Under the pieces are notes generated by a model. The model did not search any database, was not told the origin of the DNA, and saw nothing but the letters and a program-made list of their open reading frames with translations. Shown here piece after piece: positions 61,119 through 64,000 of a stretch of 64,000 nt of DNA. Numbering within the stretch: position 1 is the first letter of the stretch; each line of letters opens with the position of its first letter. Source of the stretch: Sorangium cellulosum So ce56 (GTDB lineage Bacteria; Myxococcota_A; Polyangia; Polyangiales; Polyangiaceae); the NCBI RefSeq assembly GCF_000067165.1, contig NC_010162.1, positions 8,563,001 to 8,627,000 on the forward strand. The letters are read 5' to 3'. The position numbers and the translations under genes were made by a program.

Positions 61119-62207
61119 GTGCTGCTCTCCCGCGTCCGCCTCGTCCATCTCGGCCCGTTCGAGGACCTCTCGCTCTCGCTCGAGGACGCCGCCGGCGCGC
61201 CGCGCCGGCTCGTGGTCCTCTTCGGCGGCGACGGCGTGGGCAAGACCTCGATCCTGTCGGCGATCGCGTCGACCCGGCCCGGGTACGCGGTCGCGCAGCC
61301 GAGGCCGCGCGGAGACGACGGCTCGCAGCCGCTCGTCGTCGCCGACTGGATGCTCGGCACGGACGACCCGGCGCGCGCGCACCCGCTGCGGGTCACGAGC
61401 CCGAACGCGCGCCTCGACGAGCCCGAGGACGCGGCGATCTTGCGGCGGCGGGAGCAGTCGCTGTTCGAGCGGCGCGCGGCCGAGGGGGGCTTCGTCCTGG
61501 TCGCGCTCTCGGGGGCGCGCTGGTTCTCCCGCAGCGCGATCGTGCTGACGACGCCCGAGCGCAGCATCCTCCGCTACGACGTGCGCGCGGCCGCGAGCTT
61601 CGACGACGCGACGCGCACCGACCTCACCCGCGAGACGAAGCAGGTGCTCTCGTTCGTCCCGATCGCGGCGGCGCTCGCGCGCGACGGCCGGAAGAGCCGG
61701 CCGGAGGTGCTCTCCGACGTGCAGCCGGACGGCCAGGCAGAGCGCCTCGGCGCGCTCGATCGCGCGCTCAAGGAGGTGCTCGAGGCGCTGCTCGACGGCC
61801 ACGGCGTGACGTACGCCGGCGTCGACCCGCTCCGGCTCGAGCCGGTCTTCGAGCGCGCGGACGGCCAGCGCGTCGACTTCGACGATCTCGGGCGGAGCGC
61901 GCGGCACACCGTCGCGTTCGGCGCGCTTGCGCTCCGCGCGCTCGCGTCCGCGCACCCGAGCGGCGATCCGCGCCTCGCCGAGGGCGTGGTGCTGATCGAC
62001 GACATCGAGGCGCAGCAGCCGGTGCACCGCCAGCGATCGCTCGCCGCGCGCCTGCGCGCAGCGCTGCCCAACGTGCAGTGGATCGTCACGACCTCATCGC
62101 CGGCGATCGCGCTGGGCTGCGAGCTCTCCGACGTGATCGCGCTCCGCCGCGAGCCCTCGTCGGGGCGCGTCGAGCTGCACGAGGGCCCGGACGCCGTGCT
62201 GCACTGA
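61119..62207 (+). CDS. AAA family ATPase (RecF/SMC-like)
   Basis: The product is 362 aa with the RecF-like N-terminus LSRVRLVHLGPFEDLSLSL, Walker A GGDGVGKTS (about 40), Walker B GVVLIDDIEAQQPVH (about 290) and a terminal IVTTSSPAIAL. It lacks the usual Glu after the Walker B Asp-Asp pair only in that Ile follows (LIDDIE), so it may hydrolyse ATP normally. GTG 61119 is chosen by family alignment; ATG 60969 would add 50 non-conserved residues. No partner nuclease adjoins it. Confidence 0.72.
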   Translation: MLLSRVRLVHLGPFEDLSLSLEDAAGAPRRLVVLFGGDGVGKTSILSAIASTRPGYAVAQPRPRGDDGSQPLVVADWMLGTDDPARAHPLRVTSPNARLDEPEDAAILRRREQSLFERRAAEGGFVLVALSGARWFSRSAIVLTTPERSILRYDVRAAASFDDATRTDLTRETKQVLSFVPIAAALARDGRKSRPEVLSDVQPDGQAERLGALDRALKEVLEALLDGHGVTYAGVDPLRLEPVFERADGQRVDFDDLGRSARHTVAFGALALRALASAHPSGDPRLAEGVVLIDDIEAQQPVHRQRSLAARLRAALPNVQWIVTTSSPAIALGCELSDVIALRREPSSGRVELHEGPDAVLH

Positions 62208-62297
62208 AACACGCGGCGCGGCGCGGCGCGCGGCGCGCCGCCGAGCGGCGGGCGGCGCCGCGCCCCCCTCCGCTCCCGGGCTCCCGCGCCGCGCGCG
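62208..62297. terminator. GC-rich convergent intergenic region, possible bidirectional terminator
   Basis: Between two convergent genes lie 90 bp of GC-only stems (GGCGCGGCGCGGCGCG and its complement GCGCGCCGCC, GCGCCGCGCC). They can form strong hairpins but there is no T-run, so termination is plausible rather than certain. Confidence 0.3.
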
Positions 62298-63746
62298 TCA
62301 GGCGAGCGGCACGGCGAGGAGCACGACCTCCTTGCCGCGGACCTCGATCTTGTAGCGCATGGGCTTTCCGTGCTTCCGCCCGAGCTCCTGCTCGCTCGCC
62401 TTGAGGCGGGCGACGAACGCGTCGCGGGTGATGTGGTCCACCGGATCGCCGAGCGACTTCTTCGCGGCGATGTACTCGGCGAAGATGCGCGCGTAGTAGG
62501 CGTCCTCCGGCTCCTCGAGCAGCGCCTTGGCGTCGGCCGGGATCTCCCCCGCGGACAGCGCGGCCATCCGCTCGTCGACCTCGAGGGCGTCCCGGAAGGA
62601 CGCCGACGTCGGCGCGCGCGACGGGCGCCCCTCGGCGTCGGTCTCGTCCTCCTGCACGCCGAGCAGCTGGTTCAGGAGCGAGTTCAGGCGGAACACGAGG
62701 CCGCCGAGCTCGGCGTGCTCGATCTGGAACCGGAGGTCGGTCCGGCCGTTCATGATCGCGAGCAGGCCGTCCTCGATCTCGGAGACCGGCTGCGAGATGT
62801 ACGCGTCCAGGAAATACGCGGCGATCACGACGAGCACGAGCCCGAGCGCGGTGACGCCGAGGAGCGGCCAGAGCAGCGCGCTCGCGAACCCCGGCGTCCG
62901 GAGCTGCGCGATGCTGAGCAGCACCGCGCGCCGCCCGTCGCCGTAGCCGTCGAGCGCGTGCCCGACGGCGCTGTACTCGCCGGACAGCCCGCCGATGTCG
63001 ACCGTCTGCCCGGAGCGCAGCGCCTTCAGCGCGCCGTCCTTCGCCGGCGACGCCGTGAGCGCCGCGACCAGCTGCGGGGAAGCGTCGCGCGATTTCGCCA
63101 CCACGTCGAGCCCGTCGCCCGACTGCGTCGCGACGACGAGGACGCGCCCGCTCGTGCGCTCGCTCGCGTTGGTCAGCCGCTCGTCGTTCAGCGCGGTGCC
63201 CACCGCGACGGCGCCGACGATCTGCCCGGCGTCGTTGCGGATGGGCGCGTAGGACGCGAGCAGCTGCTCGTTGCGCGCCCGGCTGACCCACACGTCCGAG
63301 CCGGTCACCCCCTGCTCGATGGCGAGCTTCAGCGACGGGTAGACGGCGCCGAGGTCGTCTCCGCGCATGAGCGCGGAGGCGTTCCGCCCGAGCACCACGC
63401 CCTTGGTGTCCACCAGGACCACGAGGGACGGCGGGGTCCTGGCCAGCTCGGGCGAGGCGGCGACCGCCTCCCGGATGACGTTGGCGGCGCTGGTGGCCGC
63501 CTCGGCGCGGGCCGGGGCGGTGCCGGCGTTGAACGGCTCGCGCAGCTTCGGGTCGCTCGCGTAGGAGTCGAGCCACCGCTCCAGCACGAGGCCGTCCACC
63601 TGGAGCTGCGCCATGGCGGCCGCGAGCGCGCGCGGCGCCTCGCCGGGGCGCCCGATCTCCGCGAGGGAGGCGCGCGTGAGGGCGTAAAAAAGCCCTCCGA
63701 CCATGAGGACAATCACGGCGAAGACTGCGATGATCTTTCCGCGCAT
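62298..63746 (-). CDS. MXAN_5187-like cache/sensor membrane protein
   Basis: The product is 482 aa: an N-terminal helix (5-24), a large extracytoplasmic part with cache-like motifs (SLVVLVDTKGVVLGRNASA, YAPIRNDAGQIVGAVAVGT), a second transmembrane helix (about 285-307; LLGVTALGLVLVVIAAYFL), a HAMP-like stretch (SQPVSEIEDGLLAIMNGR) and a C-terminal domain of about 100 residues ending in MRYKIEVRGKEVVLLAVPL. That C-terminal domain is known to me from a myxobacterial family named after Myxococcus MXAN_5187. There is no kinase domain, so it may be a receptor that signals through the C-terminal domain. Confidence 0.7.
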   Translation of the reverse strand: MRGKIIAVFAVIVLMVGGLFYALTRASLAEIGRPGEAPRALAAAMAQLQVDGLVLERWLDSYASDPKLREPFNAGTAPARAEAATSAANVIREAVAASPELARTPPSLVVLVDTKGVVLGRNASALMRGDDLGAVYPSLKLAIEQGVTGSDVWVSRARNEQLLASYAPIRNDAGQIVGAVAVGTALNDERLTNASERTSGRVLVVATQSGDGLDVVAKSRDASPQLVAALTASPAKDGALKALRSGQTVDIGGLSGEYSAVGHALDGYGDGRRAVLLSIAQLRTPGFASALLWPLLGVTALGLVLVVIAAYFLDAYISQPVSEIEDGLLAIMNGRTDLRFQIEHAELGGLVFRLNSLLNQLLGVQEDETDAEGRPSRAPTSASFRDALEVDERMAALSAGEIPADAKALLEEPEDAYYARIFAEYIAAKKSLGDPVDHITRDAFVARLKASEQELGRKHGKPMRYKIEVRGKEVVLLAVPLA

Positions 63747-63827
63747 CCTGCGTCTCCACTCCTTCTTTCCGGGGCTCAGGGCAAGCTACCATCCGCTGCG
63801 GCGCTGCTACAACTCTCCACCCAGCTC

Positions 63828-64000
63828 ATGGTGCACTTGAATCAGCCGCACTCCGAAGCCCCGCGCCTCTACGTCGTCGACGACGCGCTGTTCGAGCAAC
63901 ATCGCTCGCGAGGCGCGCACCCTGAGCGCCCGGAGCGCCTCGAAGCCGCCCGCCGCGCCATCGAGCGCTGCGCCGCGGCCGGCCTCGCGCTCGAGCACGT
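63828..64000 (+). CDS. histone deacetylase family protein (5' part)
   Basis: From ATG 63828 the frame stays open to the window edge (57 codons). LYVVDDALFEQH and GAHPERPERLEAARRAIE are the N-terminal features of HDAC/acetoin-utilisation family deacetylases. The catalytic His-His and Asp residues would lie beyond the window. GTG 63831 is the alternative start. Confidence 0.72.
   Translation, partial: MVHLNQPHSEAPRLYVVDDALFEQHRSRGAHPERPERLEAARRAIERCAAAGLALEH

Noticed and set aside
1..64000. tRNA, rRNA, riboswitch or integron attachment sites
   Set aside because: No tRNA-like cloverleaf with CCA end, 16S/23S core motif, riboswitch consensus or attC-type fold was recognised; a covariance-model scan would be needed to exclude them.

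Overview
The window is high-GC (about 70%), densely packed bacterial DNA, most likely from a myxobacterium of the Sorangium/Polyangiales type. The support is lipoproteins with Gly/Ser/Thr-rich linkers and a Cys-rich body, PE_PGRS-like glycine-rich lipoproteins, an ECF sigma factor with a membrane-anchored C-terminal extension, PEGA/TPR proteins, an MXAN_5187-type sensor-like protein, and many orphan genes with strong third-position GC bias. No rRNA, tRNA or CRISPR was seen.

1-5.3 kb: a DUF418 membrane protein divergent from an HTH/MarR-like regulator (a pair that looks actinobacterial), an IS66 remnant, and a LysR regulator divergent from a membrane-anchored peroxiredoxin-like protein. 5.3-7.1 kb: a Cys-rich lipoprotein and a recombination scar, which is a condensed, collinear duplicate of pieces of the 23.9-28.2 kb block, plus a transposase scrap. 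7.1-22.6 kb: a small protein and then a 14.8-kb tightly coupled three-gene operon: a 1166-aa orphan, an endonuclease/exonuclease/phosphatase-fold protein, and a 3321-aa giant with LysM-like repeats. I recognise no described system here. 22.8-29.1 kb: a chimeric gene made from pieces of two other genes in the window, an orphan AAA ATPase, a nonsense-mutated outer-membrane-like gene, and a lipoprotein followed by three tandemly amplified paralogues, an arrangement resembling toxin/immunity expansion.

29.2-35.9 kb: an operon of two glycine-rich lipoproteins and a PEGA/TPR protein, divergent from an ECF sigma factor with a C-terminal membrane anchor, then a Pro-rich protein with a HigA-like helix-turn-helix. 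36.0-38.7 kb: an intact IS66 element with 22-bp inverted repeats and an 8-bp target duplication, inserted 27 bp upstream of a second ECF sigma gene. 39.3-43.6 kb: the full-length parent of the chimera, a satellite array, decayed IS481 and IS21 remnants, a phage-like gene and a 56-aa Cys/His protein.

43.9-47.6 kb: a fused cis-prenyltransferase/class I terpene-synthase-like protein divergent from a LuxR regulator, with a long inverted repeat between them. 47.7-52.6 kb: an operon of sigma-like factor, HTH protein, ImmA/IrrE protease, NurA-like nuclease and HerA ATPase, with an 18-bp palindrome upstream. This looks like a regulated DNA-damage or defence module and is one of the two best candidates for an undescribed system; the 7.8-22.6 kb locus is the other. 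53.2-64 kb: more ordinary chromosomal genes: EcsC/DUF697-like protein, a decayed histidine kinase, DUF4230, a lytic transglycosylase lipoprotein, two membrane or repeat orphans, an AAA ATPase, an MXAN_5187-like protein and the start of a histone-deacetylase-family gene.
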